A stretch of 64,000 nucleotides of DNA from Spirochaetota bacterium. Its GTDB lineage: Bacteria > Spirochaetota > Spirochaetia > Treponematales > Rectinemataceae. The stretch covers positions 1 to 64,000 of the forward strand of contig JAKLFE010000020.1 in the NCBI GenBank assembly GCA_022711355.1, written 5' to 3'. A program made the translations under genes and the position numbers. A model generated the notes under the pieces. It did no database searches, was not told the origin of the DNA, and saw only the letters and a program-made list of their open reading frames with translations. Below, piece by piece: positions 51,633 through 62,031 of this stretch (the stretch's first letter is position 1; the number at the start of each line of letters is the position of its first letter).

Positions 51633-51661
51633 ATGATACTCCCCTCCAGTCTGGCTGTAAA
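51633..51661 (-). promoter_or_regulatory. Promoter of the caspase-like gene
   Basis: On the minus strand TTTACA (51661-51656), 17 bases, TATCAT (51638-51633). The start codon at 51611 lies 21 bases downstream of the -10, with a GGAGGGG ribosome site. The gap 51612-51779 is shared with the divergent DUF3943 gene. Confidence 0.55.
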
Positions 51662-51742
51662 GCGAAGCGCGGCGGCGGTGCGTCCCCTTCTCGTAAACCG
51701 CAGCCAAACGCGCGATATCGCAGTAATCGGTAGGAAACAAGG

Positions 51743-51772
51743 TTGATCTTCGTTTCATGATTTCGGTATTTT
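51743..51772 (+). promoter_or_regulatory. Putative promoter of the DUF3943 gene
   Basis: TTGATC (51743-51748), 18 bases, TATTTT (51767-51772), then 7 bases before a GTG start with no ribosome site. It matches the leaderless-style spacing seen at kduI and elsewhere. Confidence 0.45.
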
Positions 51773-51779
51773 TACCGCA

Positions 51780-53141
51780 GTGAAGACTCCCTCCCTGCTC
51801 TGCATCCTGATCATCCTCGGCGGCTTCGCCGGGGCCGAGGAACTCCCTCCCCCGAAGGACGAAGGCTCGCCGCGGATTGGCCTGGCCCTAGCCGAAGCCC
51901 AGGCCCTGAACCTCTCCCTCTACGCCGTCGACCGCTACCTCATCGGCTACGAGTGGGCGCAGGTCAGCCCCGACACGATCTGGCGCAACCTCCGCTCGGA
52001 CTGGGTCTGGGACCAGGACAGCTTCGCCGTCAACCAGCTCGGCCACCCCTACCACGGCTCCCTCTACTTCAACGCGGCGCGCGCGAACGGCCTGGGCTTC
52101 TACGGCTCGACCCTCGCGGCCCTCTCCGGCAGCTCCGTCTGGGAGCTCTTCCTGGAGACGGAGCTCCCCTCCAAGAACGACCTCGTCGCCACGACGATCG
52201 GCGGGGCCGCGCTGGGCGAGATGCTCCATCGCCTCTACCAGGCGGTGGAGCCCTCCCATCCCCTCGCGGCGGCCCTCCTCAGCCCGATGGACGCCGCGAA
52301 CCGCGCCCTCGGGAACGAGGGCGGGAAGGAGGCCGAGGGGGCTATCTCCGAGGGCGAGCTCTCCCTCGCCGCCGGCCTCGTCGACTACCGCCCCGCCCTC
52401 GACGCGAGCCGGGGCGAGGCCGACCGCGACCAGGATATCCTGGGGACCTTCGAGCTCCGCCTCGCCTACGGCGATCCCTTCGGCGCGGCTTCCTCGATTC
52501 CCTACGAGAGCTTCGAGCAGCGCCTCTCCCTCGCCCTCTCCCCGAGCTACCGCTCGATCGCCTTCTTCTCCGACGGCTTCCTCCGCTCCTGGGCCCTCGC
52601 CGACTCGGCCCGGCGCCGGGCGAGCCTGGGGCCCAGCCTCCACTACGACCTGATCTACAGCTCGGACATCACCTTCTCCGCGATATCCCTCGGCCTGTCC
52701 TGGAAGAGCGAGCGCGGCCTCCCCCGGGGCCTTAGGCTCCGGACCAGGCTCCACGCCGACTGGGTCGCCCTGGGCGCGAGCGAGTACGCCTTCCTGAGCG
52801 GCGAGGAAGGTTCCTCCGATGAGGAGCGGCGGGAGTACGACCTCGGTACGGGCGAGGGGGCCAAGCTCGGCCTCGAGCTCCTCCACCCCCGCCGCGGGGC
52901 CCTCATCCTCGACTACGCCTTCTACGGCTTCCACACGATCCCCGCCTCGGCCCCCGAGGAGGGCTACGAGGGCTACGCGATGATCGGGATGCTGAGCCTG
53001 GCCCTGGAGCGGGCCCTGAGCCCGGAGCTCTCCCTCGGCCTCGCTGCCTCCCTCTACCACAAGAGCGGCGTCTACGAGGATGCCCCCGACGTCGAGGACG
53101 CGACGAGCTTTGTGAACCTCTACGTCAAGCGCCGGTTCTGA
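51780..53141 (+). CDS. DUF3943-type outer-membrane protein
   Basis: A 453-residue exported protein (signal peptide about 1-18, GGFAGAEE). It contains the DUF3943 region: DSFAVNQLGHPYHGSLYFNAAR, GFYGSTLAALSGSSVWELFLE and TTIGGAALGEMLHRLYQ. The C-terminal half alternates short aromatic strands and ends with VKRRF, consistent with an outer-membrane beta barrel. The start is GTG at 51780, supported by the promoter spacing and signal peptide. It is divergent from the caspase-like lipoprotein; joint function is conjecture. Function of DUF3943 is not known. Confidence 0.82.
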   Translation: MKTPSLLCILIILGGFAGAEELPPPKDEGSPRIGLALAEAQALNLSLYAVDRYLIGYEWAQVSPDTIWRNLRSDWVWDQDSFAVNQLGHPYHGSLYFNAARANGLGFYGSTLAALSGSSVWELFLETELPSKNDLVATTIGGAALGEMLHRLYQAVEPSHPLAAALLSPMDAANRALGNEGGKEAEGAISEGELSLAAGLVDYRPALDASRGEADRDQDILGTFELRLAYGDPFGAASSIPYESFEQRLSLALSPSYRSIAFFSDGFLRSWALADSARRRASLGPSLHYDLIYSSDITFSAISLGLSWKSERGLPRGLRLRTRLHADWVALGASEYAFLSGEEGSSDEERREYDLGTGEGAKLGLELLHPRRGALILDYAFYGFHTIPASAPEEGYEGYAMIGMLSLALERALSPELSLGLAASLYHKSGVYEDAPDVEDATSFVNLYVKRRF

Positions 53142-53240
53142 AGGGCGCGCGGGGGAATGCTCAAAGCCGGACCAGGAGCCGCGCGGCCGGAGGCAGGGGG
53201 CGCGAAGCCTAGCGAGCGAAGCGAGCGTTAGCCGTGAAGA

Positions 53241-53458
53241 AGGAGTCGGGATTCGGCATGCAAAGGGGAGACCAACGAGCCGCCGCGACGGGATTGAACA
53301 GCGCTCCACTGCTCATCGGCGACGTAGGGTGGCGGGTGTCGCAACAAAAGACGGGACCTCCGACCCTAGGAGGACCGCCCCGCTTATTGTTGCGACAGGC
53401 CCCGCCCTGGGCCGTTATGAAAATGCCCGCGGCGGTTTGACCCTGGGACGTGGAGACC
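53241..53458. repeat. Structured intergenic repeat, copy A
   Basis: About 218 bases closely matching copy B at 55271-55487 (constant offset near 2030). It includes a stem of 17 base pairs: GGCGGG + TGTCGCAACAA (53331-53347) against TTGTTGCGACA (53387-53397) + CCCGCC (53401-53406), with a GGC bulge; inside is a CCTCC/GGAGG hairpin (53357-53373). It fills the 340-base gap (53142-53481) between convergent DUF3943 and GGDEF genes and may act as a terminator. A 30-base block with GCGAGCGAAGCGAGCG (about 53210-53227) is absent from copy B. No gene is seen in this gap. Confidence 0.85.
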
Positions 53459-53481
53459 GGCCGGGCGCCCCCTTACCATAC

Positions 53482-55071
53482 TCAGCCCCCCAGCACGCTC
53501 CGGTCCCTCCCCGCCTCCTTGGCCGCGTAGAGGGCCGCGTCGGCCCGCTCGATGAAATCGTCGAGCCCCGACTCGCGGCCCGGCGGCGCGGCGTAGACCC
53601 CCGCGCTCGAGGTCACGCGCAGCTCCTTCCCTTCCCAGAGGATCGGGGCGGAGCCGATGGCGAGCCTGAGTCGCTCGGCGGCGCGCAGGGCCGCGGCCGG
53701 ATCGGCGCCGGGGAAGAGGACCGCGAACTCCTCGCCGCCGTAGCGGCAGAGGATGTCGGCCTCACGCAGGACCTTCGACAGCCGCGCGGCGACGGCGCGG
53801 AGGGCCTCGTCGCCGGCCGCGTGGCCGTAGCTGTCGTTCACGGCCTTGAAGTGGTCGATGTCGAGGATGGCGACGCCGAGGCTGCGGCCCTCGCGGGAGG
53901 CGTGGGCGAACTCGCGCGCCGCCTCCTCGAAGAAGCGGCGCCGGTTGCACAGGCCCGTGAGCTCGTCGGTGCCGGCCAGGAGGGCCAGCTTGGCGAGGAG
54001 GGCCGCCGTCTCGGTGACGTCGCGGACCACGACGCCCCAGCCGTCCTTCTCCTTCCGCCGGCCGACGCGCACCCGGAAGGCCTGGGCGACGAGGCGGCGC
54101 TCCCCGCCGCCCGGCGCGGGTAGGGAGAACTCGGCCTCCCCGCCCCCGGCCTCGATCAGGGAGGCGATCTCGGCGGCCCCGGGCTCGGCGCTCCCGCCCG
54201 AGGCTGCGCGGGGCTCGCGCGCGAGCCCCGCCTCGGCCCCCAGGCTCTCGTCCTCGCGCCGGGCCCAAGGGCCGAGGAGGGCGGCCGCGGCCAGGTTGGC
54301 GTCGATCACCCGGCCGCGGCCGTCGGTCACGAGGAAGCCCTCGCGCAGGGACTCGATGGCCCGGTCCCGGGCCGCGGGCACGAGCTCGAAGAGGCCCAGG
54401 CGGAAGACCGCCAGGGCGAAGCAGAGGCTCGTGGCGGTCATGGCCAGGGGGCCCGGGTCGAGGCCCCAGGGGACGAGGCCCAGGAGGTAGGCTATGTTCC
54501 CGCCCCAGGGCAGGAGGGAGCCCGCGCAGGCCATGAGGGCCTGCCGGCGGCTCGCGCGCGTCGAGCGCAGGGCGTGGCGTACGAGGATGATATTGCCGGC
54601 GGCGAGGTAGAGCTGGTAGTAGGCGATGGTGAGCCAGTACAGGGGTCCGCGCTCGAAGCCGAAGGCGGGGAAGGGGCCGTCGGTCCTGAGCCAGGTGCGG
54701 GCGTAGTACAGGCCGTGGAGCTCGTTGCTCCAGACCGCGAGGATGGTGACCGTCGGCGCGGCGAGGAGGGCGGCGAGGAGGGCGGGTCGGGGCTTGGGCC
54801 GGCCGGAGAAGGCGAGGGCGAATAGGATCCACAGGAGGGGGAGGTAGGAGGTGGCGAGATACTCCAGGCGCACGACCGCCTCGAGGCCCGGCAGGTCCCG
54901 GGAGTCCAGCTCGAGGGCGTAGGCCAGGCAGTAGGCGGCCGAGGCGGCCATGAGCCAGGCGAACTCGGTCGCGGAGCGCACGCGGCGCCGCGCGGCCGCG
55001 TAGGCCGCGGCGAAGACTAGGAGGCCCGCGGAGAGGAGGAGGGGGAGGGTGAGGAGGTTCGTGTCGATCAT
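53482..55071 (-). CDS. Membrane diguanylate cyclase (7TM sensor-PAS-GGDEF)
   Basis: A 529-residue enzyme that makes cyclic-di-GMP. The N-terminal part (about 1-205) has around seven hydrophobic helices similar to the 7TM sensor found in some histidine kinases; a PAS domain (about 220-345; SLREGFLVTDGRGRVIDAN) leads to the GGDEF domain (about 360-525) with DELTGLCNRRRF, DIDHFKAVNDSYGHAAGD and the active loop YGGEEFAVLF. No RxxD inhibitory site is obvious directly before the loop. I use the ATG at 55071; a longer start at 55116 adds 15 residues and would follow a TTGACA-18-GATAGT promoter by only 12 bases. The gene lies between two direct repeats. Confidence 0.92.
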   Translation of the reverse strand: MIDTNLLTLPLLLSAGLLVFAAAYAAARRRVRSATEFAWLMAASAAYCLAYALELDSRDLPGLEAVVRLEYLATSYLPLLWILFALAFSGRPKPRPALLAALLAAPTVTILAVWSNELHGLYYARTWLRTDGPFPAFGFERGPLYWLTIAYYQLYLAAGNIILVRHALRSTRASRRQALMACAGSLLPWGGNIAYLLGLVPWGLDPGPLAMTATSLCFALAVFRLGLFELVPAARDRAIESLREGFLVTDGRGRVIDANLAAAALLGPWARREDESLGAEAGLAREPRAASGGSAEPGAAEIASLIEAGGGEAEFSLPAPGGGERRLVAQAFRVRVGRRKEKDGWGVVVRDVTETAALLAKLALLAGTDELTGLCNRRRFFEEAAREFAHASREGRSLGVAILDIDHFKAVNDSYGHAAGDEALRAVAARLSKVLREADILCRYGGEEFAVLFPGADPAAALRAAERLRLAIGSAPILWEGKELRVTSSAGVYAAPPGRESGLDDFIERADAALYAAKEAGRDRSVLGG

Positions 55072-55128
55072 GTCCTGCGGCTCCGGCTCTCCCCGCGGCC
55101 TGGGCCTTCGATCCATCGCGGGGCCATC

Positions 55129-55158
55129 ACTATCGGCCCGAACCGGCCGGCCTGTCAA
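55129..55158 (-). promoter_or_regulatory. Promoter of the GGDEF gene
   Basis: On the minus strand a perfect TTGACA (55158-55153), 18 bases and GATAGT (55134-55129). An ATG at 55116 lies 12 bases after the -10, another at 55071. Confidence 0.55.
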
Positions 55159-55270
55159 CCGCGCCCCGCGCGATACGCGACCTCGCCGGCCCCCATGCGG
55201 GGAGTGGGGGTGCCGGAGCGGACCGCAGCGCTCCGCGCGAGGACCGCGGAGGCAGGGGGAGCAGCGCAGG

Positions 55271-55487
55271 AGGAGTTGGGGCTCAGCAGGCAAAGGGGAG
55301 ACCTGCGAGCCGCCGCGACGGGGTTGAACAGCGCGACGCTTCTCGTCGACGACGTAGGGCGGCGGGTGTCGCAATGAAAAACGGGACGCCCGACTCTTGG
55401 AGGACGCCCCTTTTTTTGTTGCGACAGGACCCGCCCCGGGACGTTCGAAGAAAGCCCGCGGCGGCTTGATCCAAGAACGGGGAGATC
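55271..55487. repeat. Structured intergenic repeat, copy B
   Basis: The second copy, in the same orientation, in the 434-base gap 55072-55505. Its main stem is GGCGGG + TGTCGCAA (55361-55374) against TTGCGACA (55419-55426) + CCCGCC (55430-55435), with a GGA bulge at the same place as in copy A. The inner arm has CGGG...CCCC followed by seven T, which looks like a terminator on the plus strand. It lies directly after the radical SAM gene's 3' end. No gene is seen in the gap besides this repeat and the GGDEF promoter. Confidence 0.85.
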
Positions 55488-55505
55488 AACGAGGCGCTCC
55501 CCCCC

Positions 55506-57341
55506 TTACTTGAACAGCTCCTCGGGCGCCTCGACGAGCATGTGGCGGAAGTCCGCGTAGATCGTCATGAGCTCGTAGAGCCGGTCGAAGGGCAGGGCCT
55601 CGCGGTCGAAGGCCACGAAGGGCATCTGCTCCGCGAGCCGGTCGGCGTTGAAGCCCCCCTTGCCCCCGATGACCAGCATGGTCTCGAGGTCGGTGGCCTC
55701 CTCCATGGCGCGGTAGGCGAGGGAGGGGTTGCGCGTGGCGAAGAACAGGCGGGTCTGGTAGCTCGGCTGGGGGTCGAGGGAGAAGAAGCGCGAGAGCTCG
55801 TAGTAGTGCTCCTCGCGGAGGAAGGCGTCGCGCAGGCGGGCGCTGAGCTTCTCCGAGGGGATGCGCGTGTCGGAGCGCAGGACGAGCTGGTAGAGGGCGA
55901 AGGGGTTGTCGCGGCGGAGGTCGCGGGCCGCGCGGGCGAGGCGGGACAGGCCCTCGGGGTCGTCGGCGTCGGCGAGGAGGGTGATGGAGCTGGCGAGCTT
56001 GGCGGGATTCAGGCGCATCCAGTCGAGGTTCTCGCCGCGCCGCGCGTCGACGAAGGCGCGGTAGCCGCCCTCGTCCTCGCGGAAGTGGGGGGCGGGGGGG
56101 AAGGCCCACTCGACGTCGAAGCCGTCCTCGAAGGCGGCCACCGCGTCGGCCATGTCGTCCTGGGAGATCCAGTCGGTGGAGGTGACCCAGTAGGGGGGGC
56201 CCTCCATGCGGCCCATGCCCCAGTCGTCGGCCATCGCGCGCACGGGGGTGCCGGGGAGGAGGGCGAGGGGGTAGAGCTCGGCCTCCTGCCCCAGGCCGTG
56301 CATGCCCAGGAAGTCGAAGGTCTCGATGACCTGCTCGTAGCCGTCGAAGGGCAGGCCGAGGATGAGGCCGGTCTTCACGGTCACGCGGTTCTTGCGCATG
56401 ATCTCCGCGCCCCGCTCGAAGGCCGCCCGGTCCCAGGAGCGGTTCACGGCCTCGAGGGCCCGCGGGTTGACGCTCTGCAGGCCCACCTCGGCCGAGCCCA
56501 GGCCCGCCGCGGCGTAGAGGCGGCCGGCTTCCTCGCCGATCGACTCGAGCCTGAGCTCGGCGTGGATCGGCAGGCCGGCGGCGTTGGCCTTGGCCAGGCC
56601 GACGAGGCGGTCGGCCAGGTCCTCGGTGGCCTGGAAGGAGGGGTCCATGAGGTATATCTCGCTCGCCCGGCCGCGGCCGGCGAGCTCGACGACCTTGTAG
56701 GCGTCTTCCCGAGGGAAGCGGCGGACGGTCGGGTAGTTTTTGCCGTAGTAGCAGTAGCCGCACTTGCCCGGGCAGCCGCGCATGGTCTCGAGGTGGACGG
56801 GGCGCTCGGCCTCGATGGGGAGGGTGCCCGCGAGGTAGGGGTTGGGGGCCGTAGCCAGGTCGAGGAGCTCGGAGGCGGCGTAGCGCCTGGCCAGGGGCTT
56901 GCCCCGCCTGAGGTCGGCCAGGAGCTCGGCGAAGGGCAGCTCGCCCTCGCCCTCGACCAGGGCGTGGAAGGGCGAGCGGCCCGAGCCCCGCTCGCCCTCG
57001 TAGACGAGCATGCCGGGCACGACCTCGGGGCCGCCGGCGACGAAGCGGGTCCGGCCCGAGGCCGCGGCCGCGCGCTCGGCCACGTGGATGCTGCGCTCGA
57101 GGTTCCAGGCGTAGAGGCTGAAGCAGGCGAGGTCGGGCTCCCAGGCGGCGATGGCCTCGACCAGGGCGGCGTCCGAGCCGTAGTCCGTGGCCTCCCGCCC
57201 CAGGATGCGCCACTCCTCGCGCGCGAGCAGGCCGCGGGACTCGGCGTAGGCGGCCAGGCAGCCGGCCGCCAGGGGCACGTTGGCCCGGGAGCTCTCCCAG
57301 TTGGGATCCTGCACCGGCAGCTGAACGAACAATACCTTCAT
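55506..57341 (-). CDS. Cobalamin-binding-type radical SAM protein
   Basis: A 611-residue protein. The N-terminal 140 residues (MKVLFVQLPVQDPNWESSRA...FVAGGPEVVPG) are a B12-binding-like Rossmann domain; the radical SAM core begins at about 180 with MRGCPGKCGYCYYGKNY, whose C190, C194 and C197 bind the 4Fe-4S cluster, and includes EVGLQSVNP and TVKTGLILGLPFDGYEQV. The C-terminal 230 residues are helical with no motif I recognise. It probably catalyses a methylation, ring rearrangement or similar radical reaction; the substrate is unknown. The start overlaps the aat stop by 4 bases (ATGA), so it is translated with aat. Confidence 0.88.
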   Translation of the reverse strand: MKVLFVQLPVQDPNWESSRANVPLAAGCLAAYAESRGLLAREEWRILGREATDYGSDAALVEAIAAWEPDLACFSLYAWNLERSIHVAERAAAASGRTRFVAGGPEVVPGMLVYEGERGSGRSPFHALVEGEGELPFAELLADLRRGKPLARRYAASELLDLATAPNPYLAGTLPIEAERPVHLETMRGCPGKCGYCYYGKNYPTVRRFPREDAYKVVELAGRGRASEIYLMDPSFQATEDLADRLVGLAKANAAGLPIHAELRLESIGEEAGRLYAAAGLGSAEVGLQSVNPRALEAVNRSWDRAAFERGAEIMRKNRVTVKTGLILGLPFDGYEQVIETFDFLGMHGLGQEAELYPLALLPGTPVRAMADDWGMGRMEGPPYWVTSTDWISQDDMADAVAAFEDGFDVEWAFPPAPHFREDEGGYRAFVDARRGENLDWMRLNPAKLASSITLLADADDPEGLSRLARAARDLRRDNPFALYQLVLRSDTRIPSEKLSARLRDAFLREEHYYELSRFFSLDPQPSYQTRLFFATRNPSLAYRAMEEATDLETMLVIGGKGGFNADRLAEQMPFVAFDREALPFDRLYELMTIYADFRHMLVEAPEELFK

Positions 57342-58129
57342 TTCGGGGCGGGCTCTTTCAGGACGAGGCGTCGGTACTCGGCCGAGGCGGGGAAGTCCGG
57401 GAAGAGCGTGCCCCAGTCGCCCCTGCGCGTCGGCGCCGCGAGGCGCTCGGGCAGGTGGCGCAGGTACTCGTCCCGTGGGATCTCCCGGGCGCCGAGGCCG
57501 GCGAGATGGTCAGTATACACTTGCGAATCGACGAGGGTGAAGCCCTCTTCCCGCAGCCGCCACACGAGGGGGATGAAGGCCGCCTTCGAGGCGTCGTCCT
57601 CGAGGCTGAACATTGACTCGCCGAAGAAGGCCGAGCCCAGGGAGACCCCGTACAGGCCCCCGACGAGCCTCCCGCCGCGCCGGGCCTCGACCGAGTGGGC
57701 CAGGCCGAGGCGGTTGAGCTCGACGTAGGCCTCGATCATGGCCGGGGTGATCCAGGTGCCGCGCTGGCCGGCCCGGGGGACGGCGGAGCAGGCGCGGATG
57801 ACGGCGGGGAAGTCCCGGTCGAGGGCGAGCTCGAAGGAGGGCTCCCGGGCGGCCCGGCGCATGATCTTCAGCATGGTGGCCGAGGCGTGGAGCTCCTCGG
57901 GGAAGAGGACGAAGCGGGGATCGGGGCTCCACCAGAGGATGGGCTCGCCCTCGTTGTACCAGGGGAAGACGCCGCGGCGGTAGGCCGAGAGCAGGAGGCC
58001 GGGGGAGAGGTTGCCGCCGGAGCAGAGGACGCCCCGCTCGTCGGCCTCGGAGGCCTCGGGGAAGGGGAAGTCGACCTCCTCGCCGAGGTAGGGGAAGGGA
58101 GGCTCGCTCTCGCGGCGGCGGGGCCTCAT
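57338..58129 (-). CDS. aat: Leucyl/phenylalanyl-tRNA-protein transferase
   Basis: A 263-residue enzyme that adds Leu or Phe from aminoacyl-tRNA to proteins starting with Arg or Lys, marking them for ClpS/ClpAP degradation. Hallmarks are GVFPWYNEGEPILWWSPDPR, RGTWITPAMIEAY and GGLYGVSLGSAFFGESMFS. Length is typical. The start overlaps the PAP2 gene's stop, and its own stop overlaps the radical SAM start. The genes for ClpS and ClpA lie just upstream, giving a complete L/F branch of the N-degron pathway except ClpP, which is not in the window. Confidence 0.97.
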   Translation of the reverse strand: MRPRRRESEPPFPYLGEEVDFPFPEASEADERGVLCSGGNLSPGLLLSAYRRGVFPWYNEGEPILWWSPDPRFVLFPEELHASATMLKIMRRAAREPSFELALDRDFPAVIRACSAVPRAGQRGTWITPAMIEAYVELNRLGLAHSVEARRGGRLVGGLYGVSLGSAFFGESMFSLEDDASKAAFIPLVWRLREEGFTLVDSQVYTDHLAGLGAREIPRDEYLRHLPERLAAPTRRGDWGTLFPDFPASAEYRRLVLKEPAPK

Positions 58130-59088
58130 CGCCGGGCGGCGGCCCCGAGCTGGCCGGCCTTGGCGCAGAGCTCCTCGATAGGGCCCTGTGCGCGCTCTGC
58201 CAGGGGGGCGAGGGCGAGGGCGGCGAGGATGCCGGCGATGGCGTCCACGGCGTAGTGGGCGTAGATGTAGACGGTGGAGAGGACGATGAGGGCGGCGAGG
58301 GGGAGGTAGGCGGCGAAGAGCCGCTTGTCGATCCTCCGCGCGAAGCGGAGGCTCACGAAGGTCAGCATGACGTGGGTGGAGGGGAAGGCCGCGCCCGAGA
58401 GGACGGCCTTGTCGAAGACGGCCTGGAAGAAGGCGACGAAGGCCCCGCCCTCGAAGGAGCCGTACCAGGCGGAGCGGAGCTCGGGGAACCAGTACTTGGG
58501 GCCCTGGACGCGGAAGAAGACGTAGAAGAGGTCGACGGCGACGAAGAGGGCCGCCTGGGCGAAGACCATGCGCCGCGCCTCCTCCCTCCCGCCCCGGAAC
58601 CAGGCCAGCCAGGGGGTCGTGATCATGATGACGAAGTAGGAGAAATAGGCGCCGAACATGAGCTCGTTGACCAGGGGGAGGTGGGAGAAGGCCCGGGAGA
58701 ACTCGATGGAGGGCTGGAAGCCGAAGAGGGCCTGGTCGGCGGCGGCCATGGCCGGGTCGTGGGAGAGGCCGCCGAAGGCGATGGAGGAGAGGAGGATGCT
58801 CTCGGAGAAGAAGGCCAGGAGGTAGGCCTGGGGGTAGAATCGGCGCAGGAAGGCCACGAGGGGGCTCGAAGGCCTGATCCGCGGGGCGACGGCGAGGGAG
58901 AAGAAGGCCATGACGAGGAAGCCCAGGGCGGCCAGGTGGCCGTGGGCCAGCTCGAGGCCGAGGAGCCGGTCCACCCCCGTGTCCGGCCAGACGAGGGAGA
59001 AGGCGGCGAAGAGGAGGGCCGCCGCCCCGGTGATCAGGTCCTGCGCCTCGAGCCCGGCGGGCTCGAGGCTCTGCTGCGACTGCCGCAT
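58126..59088 (-). CDS. PAP2-superfamily membrane phosphatase
   Basis: A 320-residue inner-membrane protein with about six to eight hydrophobic helices. The PAP2 motifs are GAAFPSTHVMLT (second phosphatase motif with the first His) and YAHYAVDAIAG (third motif with the second His and Asp). It may dephosphorylate a lipid phosphate such as phosphatidate or undecaprenyl diphosphate, or transfer a headgroup. It lies 30 bases after clpA, in a gap with a GCGCCC/GGGCGC hairpin, and overlaps aat by 4 bases. No obvious link with N-degron proteolysis. Confidence 0.85.
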   Translation of the reverse strand: MRQSQQSLEPAGLEAQDLITGAAALLFAAFSLVWPDTGVDRLLGLELAHGHLAALGFLVMAFFSLAVAPRIRPSSPLVAFLRRFYPQAYLLAFFSESILLSSIAFGGLSHDPAMAAADQALFGFQPSIEFSRAFSHLPLVNELMFGAYFSYFVIMITTPWLAWFRGGREEARRMVFAQAALFVAVDLFYVFFRVQGPKYWFPELRSAWYGSFEGGAFVAFFQAVFDKAVLSGAAFPSTHVMLTFVSLRFARRIDKRLFAAYLPLAALIVLSTVYIYAHYAVDAIAGILAALALAPLAERAQGPIEELCAKAGQLGAAARR

Positions 59089-59102
59089 GCTGCTGCTCCG
59101 AC

Positions 59103-59116
59103 GCGCGCCCGGGGGC
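59103..59116 (-). terminator. Short hairpin between clpA and the PAP2 gene
   Basis: On the minus strand GCGCCC and GGGCGC surround CC right after the clpA stop. No T run follows; it might mark a processing or pausing site and not a full terminator. Confidence 0.3.
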
Positions 59117-59118
59117 GC

Positions 59119-61539
<2,421 letters not shown>

Positions 61540-61541
61540 TC

Positions 61542-61853
61542 CTATGCCTTCTCCATGGTGCACTTGAGGGGGAAGCCGTTCTGCCGCGCGAGCTGGTGCA
61601 CCTGGCTCACTTTCGTCGCGGCGATGTCGTAGCTGAAGACGCCGACCATGCCCTTCCCCTTCTTGTGCACGTCGAGCATGATCTTCGTCGCGTCCGGCAA
61701 GGACTTGTGGAAGACGGTCATGAGCACCGACACCACGAATTCCATGGTCGTGTAGTCGTCGTTGAGGAGGAGGACCCGATACTCCTCGGGTTCCTTGACC
61801 TGCTCCTCGCTCCTGGTCAGCAGCTCTCCTGCCGGTTGCGTATCCTTCGCCAT
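61542..61853 (-). CDS. clpS: ClpS adaptor protein
   Basis: A 103-residue adaptor that binds N-terminal Leu, Phe, Tyr and Trp and hands substrates to ClpA. The pocket sequence LLNDDYTTMEFVVSVL and the VHKKGKGMVGVFSYDIA block are conserved. The unstructured N-terminus (about 1-25) is of usual length. It is the first gene of the clpS-clpA unit. The ATG at 61853 has no ribosome site and is close to -10-like sequences. Confidence 0.97.
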   Translation of the reverse strand: MAKDTQPAGELLTRSEEQVKEPEEYRVLLLNDDYTTMEFVVSVLMTVFHKSLPDATKIMLDVHKKGKGMVGVFSYDIAATKVSQVHQLARQNGFPLKCTMEKA

Positions 61854-61858
61854 GGCTT

Positions 61859-61898
61859 AATCTAGTGTTAAAATAGCGACTGGGATAGGTAAAAACAA
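61859..61898 (-). promoter_or_regulatory. Putative clpS promoter
   Basis: On the minus strand TTGTTT (61898-61893), 17 bases and TATTTT (61875-61870) would give a leader of about 10 bases. Alternatively TAGATT (61864-61859) ends only 5 bases before the ATG. Either way there is little or no leader. Confidence 0.4.
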
Positions 61899-61933
61899 GC
61901 CCTTGGGGCCTCCGGGGCGGGGCGGGAGGGCTT
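61897..61933. other. Inverted repeat in the divergent clpS/kinase gap
   Basis: AAGCCCT (61897-61903) and AGGGCTT (61927-61933) frame a 23-base GC-rich loop in the 178-base gap. It could be an operator or RNA hairpin; no further support. Confidence 0.35.
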
Positions 61934-62031
61934 TCCTTTACATAACCGGGCTCCCGCGCTATCGTTACGGGAAGGGAAAGAGGCGGAGCGGGGCCCGGGC
62001 CGCCGAAGGCCCGGCCGCCCACGGAGGGCCG

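Noticed and set aside
53234-53440. Small open frame in the structured repeat (and a counterpart near 55195)
   Set aside because: The similarity between copies is explained by the DNA repeat; the frame is not preserved beyond the matching segment and no ribosome or protein features are seen.
53241-55487. GGDEF gene with flanking repeats as a composite transposon
   Set aside because: No transposase gene, target-site duplication or terminal inverted repeats were found; direct repeats alone do not show mobility.
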